Notes: generated from the sequence alone by a model not told the origin. A stretch of 64,000 nt of DNA from Glutamicibacter sp002979865 (GCF_050030965.1 NZ_CP188297.1:2046001-2110000); one strand, 5' to 3'; positions 35,559 through 44,349 are shown, numbered from the stretch's first letter. Numbers and translations are program-made.

Positions 35559-36989
35559 TTAGGCGCAGCAGGACAGTTTGGCGATGTCGGTGGTGAAGGC
35601 CTTGGCGGCGATCCTGATGCCCTCGGCCATCGTCAGGTAGGGGCTCCAGGCGGCGGCGACCTGTGCGGTGGTCATCCCCGCTTCGAGGATGTAGACACCG
35701 GCGGCGGCCAGTTCCCCGGCGTCCCTGGCGACGGCGGAAATACCCAGGATCCGTCCGGTGCCGAGCTCGGCGACGACCTTGATGAAGCCGCGGGTGTCGC
35801 GGTTGACCACGGCTCGCGGCACGTACTCCAGGGGCAGGACCCGGCACTCGCAGCGGATCCCGGCAGCGACGGCTTCCTTCTCCGTCAAGCCGACCGACCC
35901 GATGGCGGGACTGGTGAAGGTGACCCGGGGCAGGTGCCGGTAGTCAACCTCGGCGACGGCGTCGGTGAGCGCATTGTCCACGGCCAGGGCGCCGTGGGCC
36001 GCGGCGACGTAAACGAACTCCCGGTGTCCGGCCACGTCCCCGGCAGCCCAAATGCGCGGGTTGGACGTGGCCAGGCGGGAATCAATCACGATCTCGCCCG
36101 TGGCGCCGGTCTTCACGCCGACGGCGTCAAGATTCAACCCGTCGATGACGGGGCGTCGGCCTGTGGCCACCAGGAGCCGGGATGCCCGGAACGTTTCCCT
36201 GCCGCCGGCCACGGATGCCGAGACCAGGACCCCTCCGTTGGCGTGATCGCGCTCCACAGTCTCCGCGGAGGCCCGCCGGACCACCCGGATCCCCTCGTCG
36301 GCAAAAACTTCGGCCAATGCCTTGGATGCCTCCGGTTCCTCCTGCGAGGCCAGCCGGGAACGGACCAGCATGGTCACCCGGGAACCGAGCCGGGAGAAAA
36401 GCTGCGCCATTTCCAGGGCAACATAGCCCCCGCCCATGATCAGCATTGATTCGGGGACCTCGTCCAGTTCCATCGCCGTCGTCGAGGTCAGGTACCCTGT
36501 CTCGTCCAGTCCAGGGACGGGAGGCGTCCAGGGGGCGGAGCCGGTGGCCACGAGATAGTGGTCGGCCTCGATCGTTTTTTCGGCACCGTCCGGGGAGGCG
36601 ACCCGGAGTCGGGGTTCGTCCTGGGTTCCGGTGAACGAGGCTTCCCCTTCGAGCATGGTCCACCCGTGGCCGGCGGCCAGTTCAATGTACTTTTCCGTTC
36701 GCATGCTTTCCACCAGCGCGGCCTTGCTCTGGACCAGGGCCGGCATGTCCACCGGGCCCGCCGAGGCCGCCACGCCCGGGAAGCGGGCCGAGTCCAACGC
36801 CACGTGGCGGGCCTCCGCGGCGGCCAGGAGTGCTTTTGAGGGCACGCATCCGGTGTTCACGCATGTCCCGCCCACGGTGCCACGCTCCACCATCACGACG
36901 CGCTTGCCCAAGCCGGTGGCCCGGATCGCGGCCGCGAACGCGCCGCCCCCGGAACCAACAATCGCCAGATCGAACCGTTCGTTTGTCAT
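35559..36989 (-). CDS. merA: Mercuric reductase (MerA) without an N-terminal metal-binding domain
   Basis: A 476-residue FAD/NAD(P)H disulfide oxidoreductase that reduces Hg(II) to Hg(0). The redox pair is in 'GTCVNTGCVPSKALLAAAEA', the second dinucleotide site in 'SMLIMGGGYVALEMAQLFS', and the C-terminal vicinal Cys pair that delivers Hg(II) is present in 'DIAKLSCCA'. The dimerisation domain has 'TMAEGIRIAAKAF'. There is no HMA (NmerA) domain, as in many actinobacterial MerA. The start at ATG 36989 follows AGAGGTAG. It is divergent from merR, with a MerR-type promoter between. merT/merP are absent. Confidence 0.92.
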   Translation of the reverse strand: MTNERFDLAIVGSGGGAFAAAIRATGLGKRVVMVERGTVGGTCVNTGCVPSKALLAAAEARHVALDSARFPGVAASAGPVDMPALVQSKAALVESMRTEKYIELAAGHGWTMLEGEASFTGTQDEPRLRVASPDGAEKTIEADHYLVATGSAPWTPPVPGLDETGYLTSTTAMELDEVPESMLIMGGGYVALEMAQLFSRLGSRVTMLVRSRLASQEEPEASKALAEVFADEGIRVVRRASAETVERDHANGGVLVSASVAGGRETFRASRLLVATGRRPVIDGLNLDAVGVKTGATGEIVIDSRLATSNPRIWAAGDVAGHREFVYVAAAHGALAVDNALTDAVAEVDYRHLPRVTFTSPAIGSVGLTEKEAVAAGIRCECRVLPLEYVPRAVVNRDTRGFIKVVAELGTGRILGISAVARDAGELAAAGVYILEAGMTTAQVAAAWSPYLTMAEGIRIAAKAFTTDIAKLSCCA

Positions 36990-37031
36990 TCCAGCTACCT
37001 CTTCCCTGTAGTGCAAAACTTCCTATGCACC

Positions 37032-37063
37032 ATCATGAACCTTCCAGTACAGTGGAAGGTCAA
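37032..37063 (-). promoter_or_regulatory. MerR-type promoter/operator of merA
   Basis: On the minus strand a -35 TTGACC (37058-37063) and a -10 CATGAT (37032-37037) are 20 bp apart. The spacer holds the dyad ACCTTCC…GGAAGGT (37039-37060). An over-long spacer carrying a dyad is the mark of promoters activated by MerR proteins. Confidence 0.85.
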
Positions 37064-37096
37064 GTGCGGTGACCACTGAAAGGGGAGTCAGCGAAC

Positions 37097-37486
37097 ATGA
37101 GAATCGGACAACTTGCGCAAGCGACCGGAACCACGACCAAGACCCTGCGCTTCTACGAGGATTCGGGGTTGCTTCCTCCGGCCGAGCGTCTGGCTTCCGG
37201 CTACCGGGACTACAGCGACGGTGCCGTGGGGCTGGTCGGGTTTATCCACCGCGGCCAGGCCGCCGGGCTCACCCTCGCCCAGATCCGGCAGATCCTGAAG
37301 ATCCGCGAACACGGCCAGGCCCCGTGCTCGCACGTCCAAGGCCTGCTGGGGTTGCGGCTCAGGGAGCTCGATGCCCAGATCGCCGAACTGCTGGTCCTCC
37401 GGGAAAGCATTTCCCAGCTCCACGCAAAGGCGAGGGATCCGGAGCCGGACTCCTGCTCCGCCGACCAGGTCTGCCGCTACATCTGA
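37097..37486 (+). CDS. merR: MerR-family metal-responsive regulator
   Basis: A 129-residue MerR protein: winged HTH 'MRIGQLAQATGTTTKTLRFY', a dimerisation coiled coil, and metal ligands at 'GQAPCSHVQGLL' and C-terminal 'DSCSADQVCRYI'. The Cys pattern fits a soft-metal sensor of the MerR/ZntR type; Hg(II) is favoured because merA is divergent and has a MerR-type promoter. Confidence 0.9.
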   Translation: MRIGQLAQATGTTTKTLRFYEDSGLLPPAERLASGYRDYSDGAVGLVGFIHRGQAAGLTLAQIRQILKIREHGQAPCSHVQGLLGLRLRELDAQIAELLVLRESISQLHAKARDPEPDSCSADQVCRYI

Positions 37487-37640
37487 GTGGCAGACCTGGT
37501 CGGATGGTGTCGTGGGGTGACGCCCAGCGGCACCCCGCGGGGCCATGAACGCGAAATGCCCCGGTCCCGCAGTCGGTTCACTGTCCTTCACCACGGTCAC
37601 TCGGGCATCAACTCCTGCTCGACCGCCCGCGTCGCCTAAC

Positions 37641-38636
37641 ATGGGCATGGTGAAAACCCAGAACCTCATTGCACGGATGGAACACCACCAGATCGGCCTG
37701 TACCTCGTGGCCATCCTCATCGGCGGCGGCGTCGGGTTCCTTGCCCCCGGCTCGGCCGGAGCATTGGAACACTCGATCAACCCGGTCCTCGGGCTGCTGC
37801 TCTACGCAACGTTCCTGGGCATCCCGTTCGCCTCCATCGGCAAGGCCGCCAAGGACCTGCGGTTCATGGGAACCGTGCTGGTGCTGAACTTCATCGTGGT
37901 CCCCGTCGTGGTGTTCGGACTGACCCGCTTCATCGCCGGGGACCAGGCCCTGCTGCTCGGGGTGCTGCTGGTCCTGCTGACCCCCTGCATCGACTACGTC
38001 ATCGTGTTCACCGGCCTGGCCGGCGGGGCCAGCGACAGGCTGCTGGCCGCCGCCCCGGTCTTGATGCTGCTCCAGATGCTGCTGCTGCCCCTCTACCTGC
38101 TGCTTTTCGTCGGCCCCGACGTGGCCTCGGCCATCGACCCCGCACCCTTCGTCGAGGCCCTCATCGTCTTGATCCTCATTCCCCTGACGGCGGCAACCCT
38201 GACACAGGCGCTGGCGCGCAAGGCCGCGGCGGGCAGGATCATCATGGACATCATGCAGGCCCTGATGGTTCCCCTGATGATGGTGACCCTGGCGGTGGTC
38301 GTCGGTTCACAAATCACCGGAGTCGGCCAGGAAGTTGGCTCGCTGCTGGCGGTGGTGCCGCTTTACGCTGCGTTCCTGTTGGTGATGGTGCCGCTGGGAA
38401 TGCTGGCGGCCAGATGGGCACGTCTCGATGTCGCCGCCACGCGTGCAGTCGTATTTAGCGGCGCGACCCGCAATTCACTGGTCGTGCTCCCGCTCGCCCT
38501 CGCCTTGCCCGAACCTCTGGCCCTGGCCGCATTGGTCGTGGTCACCCAGACGCTTGTCGAGCTCATCGGCATGGTCCTCTTCGTCAGGTTTCTGCCCCGG
38601 ATCATTCGGACTGAACAACACCGTCAACCAGCCTAA
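37641..38636 (+). CDS. Arsenic-resistance-type transporter (BASS/ACR3 superfamily)
   Basis: A 331-residue, about 10-TM permease related to ACR3/bile acid:Na+ symporters: 'LGLLLYATFLGIPFASIGKA', 'LLVLLTPCIDYVIVFTGLAG' (with the conserved Cys of ACR3) and 'VVFSGATRNSLVVLPLALAL'. ACR3 proteins export arsenite by proton antiport; the lack of arsC/arsR nearby leaves the substrate open. Start at ATG 37641 or 37647; an upstream frame to 37545 has no homology. It follows merR on the same strand by 154 bp. Confidence 0.83.
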   Translation: MGMVKTQNLIARMEHHQIGLYLVAILIGGGVGFLAPGSAGALEHSINPVLGLLLYATFLGIPFASIGKAAKDLRFMGTVLVLNFIVVPVVVFGLTRFIAGDQALLLGVLLVLLTPCIDYVIVFTGLAGGASDRLLAAAPVLMLLQMLLLPLYLLLFVGPDVASAIDPAPFVEALIVLILIPLTAATLTQALARKAAAGRIIMDIMQALMVPLMMVTLAVVVGSQITGVGQEVGSLLAVVPLYAAFLLVMVPLGMLAARWARLDVAATRAVVFSGATRNSLVVLPLALALPEPLALAALVVVTQTLVELIGMVLFVRFLPRIIRTEQHRQPA

Positions 38637-38679
38637 TTTTGCCCATCCGGGCCACTGCCGCCAAACAATGCCGTGGTTT

Positions 38680-38706
38680 AACCGCCGCCCCAAGTTGATA
38701 GTCACA
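38680..38706. repeat. Right-type transposon end A
   Basis: Read on the minus strand it begins TGTGACTATCAACTTG and ends GGCGGTTAA; it matches the left end at 20 of 27 positions. Further inside, CCGTG and TTTGGCGG repeats follow, also seen at end C (48981-49008). Confidence 0.7.
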
Positions 38707-38726
38707 ACCGTGGGATCGGGGTTCCA

Positions 38727-38766
38727 TGAGACGTCTTGCAACCTATAGGTTGGAAGACGTCTCACC
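38727..38766. repeat. 40-bp palindrome outside end A, res-subsite-like
   Basis: TGAGACGTCTTGCAACCTAT is followed by its complement with one mismatch. It lies 21 bp outside end A. The half GAGACGTCTTGCAAC is repeated at 44401-44415, at the same distance outside end B. Confidence 0.85.
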
Positions 38767-39171
38767 TCGAACACGCTGTCGTTATCACGGAATTTTCAAG
38801 TCAAACGGTACCCACGCAAGTCTAAATAGCAACCAAGCAGTCTAATTTGCCCGATTTTTCAGGTTGTTAATCCACCCCGTTTCAGACATCGTGAGAATTT
38901 TCGAATCCTGCGACGAACTGAAACGTTCCGGATGCCGTGCACCAGCCGTGGCTTGGTAGCATCGCTAAATTATTCACGTACTAGAAAATCTGGGTTAGGA
39001 AGAAGACTTCCACCGTCAGGGGAACCTGCCGGTGAGAGCAAGAAAGGAAATGACCTACAACACGGCACCTGCCATCCTGTAGGCCACTCACTCATTCTCG
39101 CCGGGGCGTTGACTAACTCTGTAATAGCCCCAGAGCATTTAATCCAACTCAATGCAGCGCCTATGCGTTGC

Positions 39172-39783
39172 CTAGATGAGCCCGGATTCAGCTGTTGCTT
39201 CGAGGTAGTCCACAAACACGGGGTCCGTCAGGTCTCCCGCACGCATGAAGGGCCCATCTTCCGGATCTTGTTCACGGCGCGGCGGGAAACCAATGACCGC
39301 GGTGAGGTACCGGTTGAGTTTGTCTCCTGCCACCCCATAGACCTTGAAGCCGGTGATGAAACTTCCTTCGCGCTCAAGCAACACCGAGACCCGTTGTCCC
39401 AAGGCATGCTGGGCCGAAAGAACCCGATATGGGAGTTCCAGCATGTCGCCATGGAAAAGCTCCTGCCAGTAGAACTCGGCGTCTTCAACGGCATCTTCAT
39501 CGACAGCGACCGGCCGCCCATTTCTTAGTTTCAGGAGAACCGCGGGATTGGTGATGGTAAACAACGCATCAATCAGGTCCTCCCGCACTTCCTCATCGAA
39601 TTCGAATCCATCAGGTTCCATCAAATGAACAGGAATTCCGTAGGCCTTATAGTTGTCTTCAAGGAGCGCGCGTACCTGTGTCGGAGTCACCGAGGGCAAC
39701 TTTGCGGCTTCCCACCTCTTCATCAATTCTCGTGGATCTATGGGAGTCACGGTCATTTGATCAGCTCCATCTTTTTCCTCCAT
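39172..39783 (-). CDS. Unknown protein, putative immunity/partner of the upstream toxin-like gene
   Basis: A 203-residue, acidic, apparently cytosolic protein with no signal peptide or membrane segment; I recognise no domain. The ATG at 39783 overlaps the stop of the toxin-like gene (TGATG), so it is translationally coupled; a further Met at 39756 has a GGAG in front. Third and last gene of the protease/toxin-like operon. Position, coupling and small acidic character fit an immunity protein, but this is inference only. Confidence 0.6.
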   Translation of the reverse strand: MEEKDGADQMTVTPIDPRELMKRWEAAKLPSVTPTQVRALLEDNYKAYGIPVHLMEPDGFEFDEEVREDLIDALFTITNPAVLLKLRNGRPVAVDEDAVEDAEFYWQELFHGDMLELPYRVLSAQHALGQRVSVLLEREGSFITGFKVYGVAGDKLNRYLTAVIGFPPRREQDPEDGPFMRAGDLTDPVFVDYLEATAESGLI

Positions 39784-40643
39784 CAGCATGCCTGGCCGGC
39801 AACACCGTAGAAGGCGTGTGATCCAGGACTGCGTCCTGATGGGTGGTAGTGACAATACTTCTTGGAGGAATTGGTCTTGTCTTTTTCAGGGCCAACCGGT
39901 GTTTTGCTTCTCACGCTATAAGCCACAGACCTTGCCCCGGCTTTGGTAGTTGACCATACATCACCGCTGGCTCGAGCACGCGACACGGCCTCGTTCTTCG
40001 ACATTCCGTCACCAATGAGCAAGCCGTTTGTGCGGCGTACAACTTTGTAATGAGCAGGCGGATTCTTTTTCTTGCGAATAGCCTCCCTGATACCTGCAAT
40101 CGCTTTGTCGGCTGCTATATAAGTTACACCAGCGATCACAACTACGGCCGAGGCAAGGAATAGAGCCTTAAAAATTGCTCCCAGTGAAGGAACTAGGATC
40201 AATGCCAGAGGAATTACCGAGTAGTCTGCTTGATCAGATCGATATTCTGATTTTTCGCCGGTATCAGGGTTTGTAACCGTAAACCAGATGAGCTCTTCAT
40301 CAACCTGGAGTACATCTACCTGATAGGTTCCACTAACGATGTCCTCGCTTTCGCTTTCGACCGTGAATTCTGCGGTACCTGAATCATTGTCCAAGACGAG
40401 AGACTGTGAAATTTCTTCACCAGAATCTAGTTCGGTGGTTGTTTCAACTGAAACTTCTTCGCTGTCGATCTCGGCTTCAAGGAGTTCAAGACCTTCTTCG
40501 GAGAGTGATTCCTCAAGCGCATCCTCAGAATAAACAACGGTTTGTGTTTCTGAGGTCATTGCAGGGTCAGTAACTTCTCCACCGTGTGGCATCAGACCAA
40601 GAACGAGGCTTGGTACAAGGACAAGCCAGACTAGTACTTTCAT
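39783..40643 (-). CDS. Secreted/membrane putative toxin (SAR2788-like)
   Basis: A 286-residue protein in three parts. Residues 1-17 are a signal peptide (VLVWLVLVPSLVLGL). Residues about 25-140 are very acidic, rich in Glu/Asp/Ser. Residues about 141-176 are strongly hydrophobic (IPLALILVPSLGAIF … ASAVVVIAGVTYIA). The C-terminal ~110 residues are basic and end in 'KKYCHYHPSGRSPGSHAFYG'. The acidic N-part / hydrophobic segment / basic His-containing C-part resembles, from memory, the SAR2788 family of putative toxins. It begins 2 bp after the stop of the subtilase gene and overlaps the start of the next gene. The acidic part could neutralise the basic C-terminal domain until the adjacent protease cuts between them (inference). 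Confidence 0.6.
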   Translation of the reverse strand: MKVLVWLVLVPSLVLGLMPHGGEVTDPAMTSETQTVVYSEDALEESLSEEGLELLEAEIDSEEVSVETTTELDSGEEISQSLVLDNDSGTAEFTVESESEDIVSGTYQVDVLQVDEELIWFTVTNPDTGEKSEYRSDQADYSVIPLALILVPSLGAIFKALFLASAVVVIAGVTYIAADKAIAGIREAIRKKKNPPAHYKVVRRTNGLLIGDGMSKNEAVSRARASGDVWSTTKAGARSVAYSVRSKTPVGPEKDKTNSSKKYCHYHPSGRSPGSHAFYGVAGQAC

Positions 40644-40645
40644 TT

Positions 40646-41446
40646 TTATTCGATCCTTCTATTTTGTTGTATAAGTTCTGCTATTCCTTCGGATGGAGTT
40701 TTTCCCGCAAGAATCCCTTTAAGGATCTGATTGGCAGCAATAGCAGTCGCCACAGAGGTGCCGCTGCTACTATCGATGTCTCCAGACGATGTGACGTATG
40801 GAATGTTCTCGCCGGACAAAAAGACATCGACGTTTTTCTGCGCGCTGAAAGATGCCGGTTTTTGACTATTGTCCAGTGCGCCGATCGAAAGTACTCCGTC
40901 GAATCTGGCAGGGAATCCCGGAGACATACCCGGTCTGTTTCCCGATGCAGCGAGGATGGGTGCCCCCGTATCAACCAATTCCTGAATTGCGTCTTCAAGA
41001 CTCCGGCTCGAGGTCCCAGATGTCAACGCGATAACCGTGAGATCGACGCTGGAATCTGATAACGAGGTGATGGCCTCGGTCAGTTCTCTACTACTAGCGG
41101 AAACTTCACCGGAAAGCTGCACGTGCCTAATCCGCACTCTGGAACTCCAATCAGGGCACGTTTCCGCGGTCAATTCGAGAAGGTGCGAAAGTGTGACTTC
41201 CGCGTGATGAACTGCGGTCCCAGAATTGACGACAGGTTCGTTGCTTATGCTCTGATGCTCAATATTGAAGCATTCATAGGCTGTCCCGTCAGGCAGGTGT
41301 GAGTCGATGACTGCGATTTCGATGAGATTGTCGGATCTGCTGGAGCTCGCACAGGAACAGATCAAGAGGGCCGAGGCGATAACCCATATCACTGTTAGGA
41401 GTAGGCTCTTCAATGTTAGTCCGATCACGAATATTGATGTTGTCAC
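40646..41446 (-). CDS. Compact S8 (subtilisin-like) serine protease, exported
   Basis: A 266-residue minimal subtilase. The catalytic residues appear in S8 order: Asp48 in 'IEIAVIDSHLPDG', His80/81 in 'SGTAVHHAEVTL', oxyanion Asn170 in 'APILAASGNRPGM' and Ser231 in 'SSSGTSVATAIAANQ'. The N-terminus is a hydrophobic export/anchor segment (residues 5-32) ending in CSCASSS, possibly a lipobox. It is much shorter than most secreted subtilases, and no long propeptide is visible. It is first in a tight three-gene operon with the putative toxin 2 bp downstream, suggesting a dedicated processing protease. Confidence 0.8.
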   Translation of the reverse strand: MTTSIFVIGLTLKSLLLTVIWVIASALLICSCASSSRSDNLIEIAVIDSHLPDGTAYECFNIEHQSISNEPVVNSGTAVHHAEVTLSHLLELTAETCPDWSSRVRIRHVQLSGEVSASSRELTEAITSLSDSSVDLTVIALTSGTSSRSLEDAIQELVDTGAPILAASGNRPGMSPGFPARFDGVLSIGALDNSQKPASFSAQKNVDVFLSGENIPYVTSSGDIDSSSGTSVATAIAANQILKGILAGKTPSEGIAELIQQNRRIE

Positions 41447-41924
41447 GCAAGGTTTACCACAACGATTGACTAAGAGTGAGAACTAGAAGTATTTAATCTG
41501 CTTTATTTTCACTTTATTACCTGATATAGATTTCGTGAATCTGTGTCACCAAGAATCATGGTTGTGCTGCATTACTCGAAATTCATCCTTATATCAGGTT
41601 CACCAGAATCGTCACTAGAACCCACGAGGCCCTGCCTTGATAAGGGAGGGAAACACCAACGGATAGGTCAGACCACCAGACCCACACCTGTTGGCGGCAA
41701 GCAAGCGAGGTACACGCCCATCCTTCTGAATGTATCAATACTCGTAGAATGGATGATGTATCGACGCATAGTTTAAGGCACTGAGTTTTACGACGAAACG
41801 CACCTCTAACCCTGCTGAGTTTTCAGCCGTCAGAAATTTTCACCATAATTGTCTTTTCAGTATTTCAAAAACGACCGATTTTGGGCGGTGCCACTAGTAC
41901 ATCAAGTGCTGTACAGTACATCGT
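41447..41924. promoter_or_regulatory. Divergent spacer between protease operon and cmtR
   Basis: No gene seen. The right end holds repeated GTACATC/GTACAG half-sites (41896-41922: AGTACATC, TGTACAG, AGTACATC) directly before cmtR, a likely ArsR/SmtB operator. Confidence 0.5.
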
Positions 41925-42293
41925 ATGATGAACATTGAATCACGGATCGATGCGATGAACCGGCTTGGCCGCGCCATGGCCGACCCCACCCGGTCACGCA
42001 TCCTCCTGTCCTTGCTGCACGAACCCGGATACCCAGCGGAACTTGCCCAGGCCCTAGGACTGAGCCGCGCCAACGTTTCCAACCATTTGACCTGCCTGCG
42101 CGGCTGCGGAATTGTCGTGGCGAAAATGGAAGGCCGCAAAACCCGGTACGAAATCACCGATCCTCACCTCACCACCGCCCTGAGCGCCCTGGTTGACGTG
42201 ACGTTGGCCGTCGATGATCAAGTACCTTGCCTGGACTCTTCCTGCCCTGACTGCGCCACCAGCGCCGATCGAGAACACGAGGAGCAAGCATGA
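41925..42293 (+). CDS. cmtR: CmtR-like ArsR-family Cd/Pb sensor
   Basis: A 122-residue ArsR/SmtB repressor: 'RAMADPTRSRILLSLLHEPG', 'LAQALGLSRANVSNHLTCLR'. The pair Cys-x3-Cys in 'LTCLRGCGIV' in the recognition helix plus the C-terminal Cys cluster 'VPCLDSSCPDCAT' match the metal site of mycobacterial CmtR (Cys57, Cys61, Cys102), which senses Cd(II)/Pb(II). Its stop overlaps the start of the ATPase (ATGA), so the two form one operon. Confidence 0.9.
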   Translation: MMNIESRIDAMNRLGRAMADPTRSRILLSLLHEPGYPAELAQALGLSRANVSNHLTCLRGCGIVVAKMEGRKTRYEITDPHLTTALSALVDVTLAVDDQVPCLDSSCPDCATSADREHEEQA

Positions 42294-44230
42294 GTTCCGC
42301 CTGCGGTTGCGATTCACCGGAACCCACCGAAGAATTCGAAGAGGAACTGCCCTGGTGGCGGGATTGGCACGTGCTCGTTCCCATAGCCTCAGGCGTTTTC
42401 TTCCTCGCTGGGCTCGTCCTTGAATGGAGCACCCACGGCGAAAGCGCCGCCATCGTGGCCTTGGTGCTGTTTTGGATCGGCCTGCTGCTGGGCGCTTTTA
42501 CCTTTGTGCCCGGCGCCCTGCGAAACCTGTTCACGAAACGGAAACTCGGCATTGGGCTGCTGATGACCATCAGCGCCACCGGTGCGGTCATCCTCGGATA
42601 TATCGAAGAAGCTGCAGCCCTGGCATTCCTGTATTCCATTGCCGAAGCCCTGGAAGACAAAGCCATGGACAGGGCACGCTCGGGCCTGCGCTCTTTGTTG
42701 AAGCTCGTCCCGGAAACGGCCACCGTCATCCGTGACGACGCACCGGTCGTGGTCAGTGCAGCAGAGATCAAGATTGGCGATGCCCTGCGCGTGAAGCCTG
42801 GTGAACGCTTGGCAACCGATGGCGTGGTCAGCCAAGGATCAAGCAGCTTGGACACCTCCGCTATCACGGGGGAATCAATTCCCGTGGAAGTAACCGTAGG
42901 CGACCAGGTTGCTGCTGGTTCCATCAATTCATCCGGCGCGCTAGTAGTCACTGCAACGGCAAACGGCACGGACAACTCCCTGACCACGTTGGTGAGCCTG
43001 GTCGAGCAAGCCCAGTCGGAACGTGGCGAACGGGCACGGCTCGCTGACCGCATTGCCCGCCCGCTGGTTCCCGGTGTCATCGTCCTGGCCGTACTGGTTG
43101 CTGTGCTTGGAGCGATCTTCGGCGATCCCGAAACCTGGATCACCCGCGCACTGATCGTGCTGGTCGCAGCCTCGCCTTGCGCGATGGCCATCGCCGTTCC
43201 TGTCACCGTTGTTTCCGCCATCGGAGCTGCCAGCAAGTTCGGTGTCATCATCAAAAGCGGAGCAGCCTTCGAACGGCTTGGTTCCCTGCGCCGCATCGCG
43301 GTAGATAAAACTGGAACACTCACACGCAATCAGCCAGTGGTCACGCAAGTCCAGACCGTTGATGATGCGACTCGCGAAGAGGTGCTCGCCGTTGCTGCCG
43401 CCCTGGAACAGCACAGCACCCACCCTCTAGCTACGGCCATCACCGCAGCAGTACCCGCGATACCGGAGGCAGCGGCGGTTAACGAAGAGCCAGGACACGG
43501 CATTACCGGCGTCCTGGATGGTGTTCAGGTCGGGGTCGGCAGTCCTCGATGGATTGCCCCAGGATCGCTTGCTTCCGCTGTTGAATCCATGGAGGCCTCC
43601 GGGCAAACCTGCGTCATGGTCACCCGTGCAGAGCAGGTCATTGGCGTGATCGGCGTGCGCGATGAACTACGCCCTGAAGCGGCCGAGGCAATTCGAGACC
43701 TGCATAACCAGGGAATCGACGTGGTGATGCTCACCGGCGATAACTCCCGTACTGCCCACGCGCTGGCTTCAATCGCCGGTATAGACACCGTTCATGCCGA
43801 ACTGCGACCTGAAGACAAGGCCCGTGAAATCGCTTCGTCGGTGCAGCAGGTTCCTACAGGGATGATCGGTGACGGGATCAACGATGCCCCTGCCTTGGCT
43901 AGCGCTACCGTGGGGATTGCGATGGGCGCTACCGGTGCCGATGCCGCCATAGAATCAGCCGACGTAGCCTTCACCGGCCATGACTTGAGACTGATCCCGC
44001 AAGCCTTGTCCCATGCGCGACGGGGCCGAGCGATCATGAATCAGAACATCATCTTGTCAATGGCGATCATCGTTGTCCTGCTGCCCTTGGCTATTACCGG
44101 AGTGCTTGGATTAGCTGCGGTAGTGCTGGTACACGAGGTGGCAGAAGTCATCGTGATTGCCAACGGCCTTCGTGCTGCCCGCGTCCACCGCAAGCAGCTC
44201 ACACAGCAATCTGGCAACGACCTGCATTAG
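42290..44230 (+). CDS. Heavy-metal P1B-type ATPase (CtpG/CadA-like)
   Basis: A 646-residue metal-exporting ATPase. Motifs: TGES region 'DTSAITGESIPVEV', TM metal motif 'VAASPCAMAIAVPVTVVSAI' (SPC rather than CPC), phosphorylation site 'IAVDKTGTLTRNQP', HP motif in 'EQHSTHPLATAI', and 'MIGDGINDAPALASATVG'. The last TM pair has 'LVHEVAEVIVIANGLRAA'. There is no full HMA domain at the N-terminus, only a short Cys segment (MSSACGCDS). The SPC motif and the partner CmtR point to a CtpG-like Cd(II)-exporting pump. Confidence 0.92.
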   Translation: MSSACGCDSPEPTEEFEEELPWWRDWHVLVPIASGVFFLAGLVLEWSTHGESAAIVALVLFWIGLLLGAFTFVPGALRNLFTKRKLGIGLLMTISATGAVILGYIEEAAALAFLYSIAEALEDKAMDRARSGLRSLLKLVPETATVIRDDAPVVVSAAEIKIGDALRVKPGERLATDGVVSQGSSSLDTSAITGESIPVEVTVGDQVAAGSINSSGALVVTATANGTDNSLTTLVSLVEQAQSERGERARLADRIARPLVPGVIVLAVLVAVLGAIFGDPETWITRALIVLVAASPCAMAIAVPVTVVSAIGAASKFGVIIKSGAAFERLGSLRRIAVDKTGTLTRNQPVVTQVQTVDDATREEVLAVAAALEQHSTHPLATAITAAVPAIPEAAAVNEEPGHGITGVLDGVQVGVGSPRWIAPGSLASAVESMEASGQTCVMVTRAEQVIGVIGVRDELRPEAAEAIRDLHNQGIDVVMLTGDNSRTAHALASIAGIDTVHAELRPEDKAREIASSVQQVPTGMIGDGINDAPALASATVGIAMGATGADAAIESADVAFTGHDLRLIPQALSHARRGRAIMNQNIILSMAIIVVLLPLAITGVLGLAAVVLVHEVAEVIVIANGLRAARVHRKQLTQQSGNDLH

Positions 44231-44246
44231 CGCTGGTTTCGTTGCT

Positions 44247-44297
44247 GTTGAAGGCGGGGCACTATTTCCACCAGGAAATTAGCACCCTGCCTTCAAC
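44247..44297 (+). terminator. Hairpin terminator after the metal ATPase
   Basis: GTTGAAGGCGGGG (44247) pairs with CCCTGCCTTCAAC (44285-44297) with small imperfections; the loop is about 25 nt. It lies 16 bp after the ATPase stop. Confidence 0.6.
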
Positions 44298-44349
44298 CAT
44301 TTAGAACCAAAGTGAATCGTGCTAAGCGATGCGCCATTTTTACTGGTAA

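Larger units (their letters stand above)
38637..39171. other. Internal transposon end and flanking palindrome
   Basis: No gene. It holds a right-type transposon end (38680-38706), a 40-bp palindrome (38727-38766) and about 400 bp without a recognised feature before the 3' end of the next gene. Confidence 0.5.

Noticed and set aside
42169..43329. 386-codon minus-strand frame opposite the metal ATPase
   Set aside because: Antisense shadow of the ATPase; no recognisable domain.
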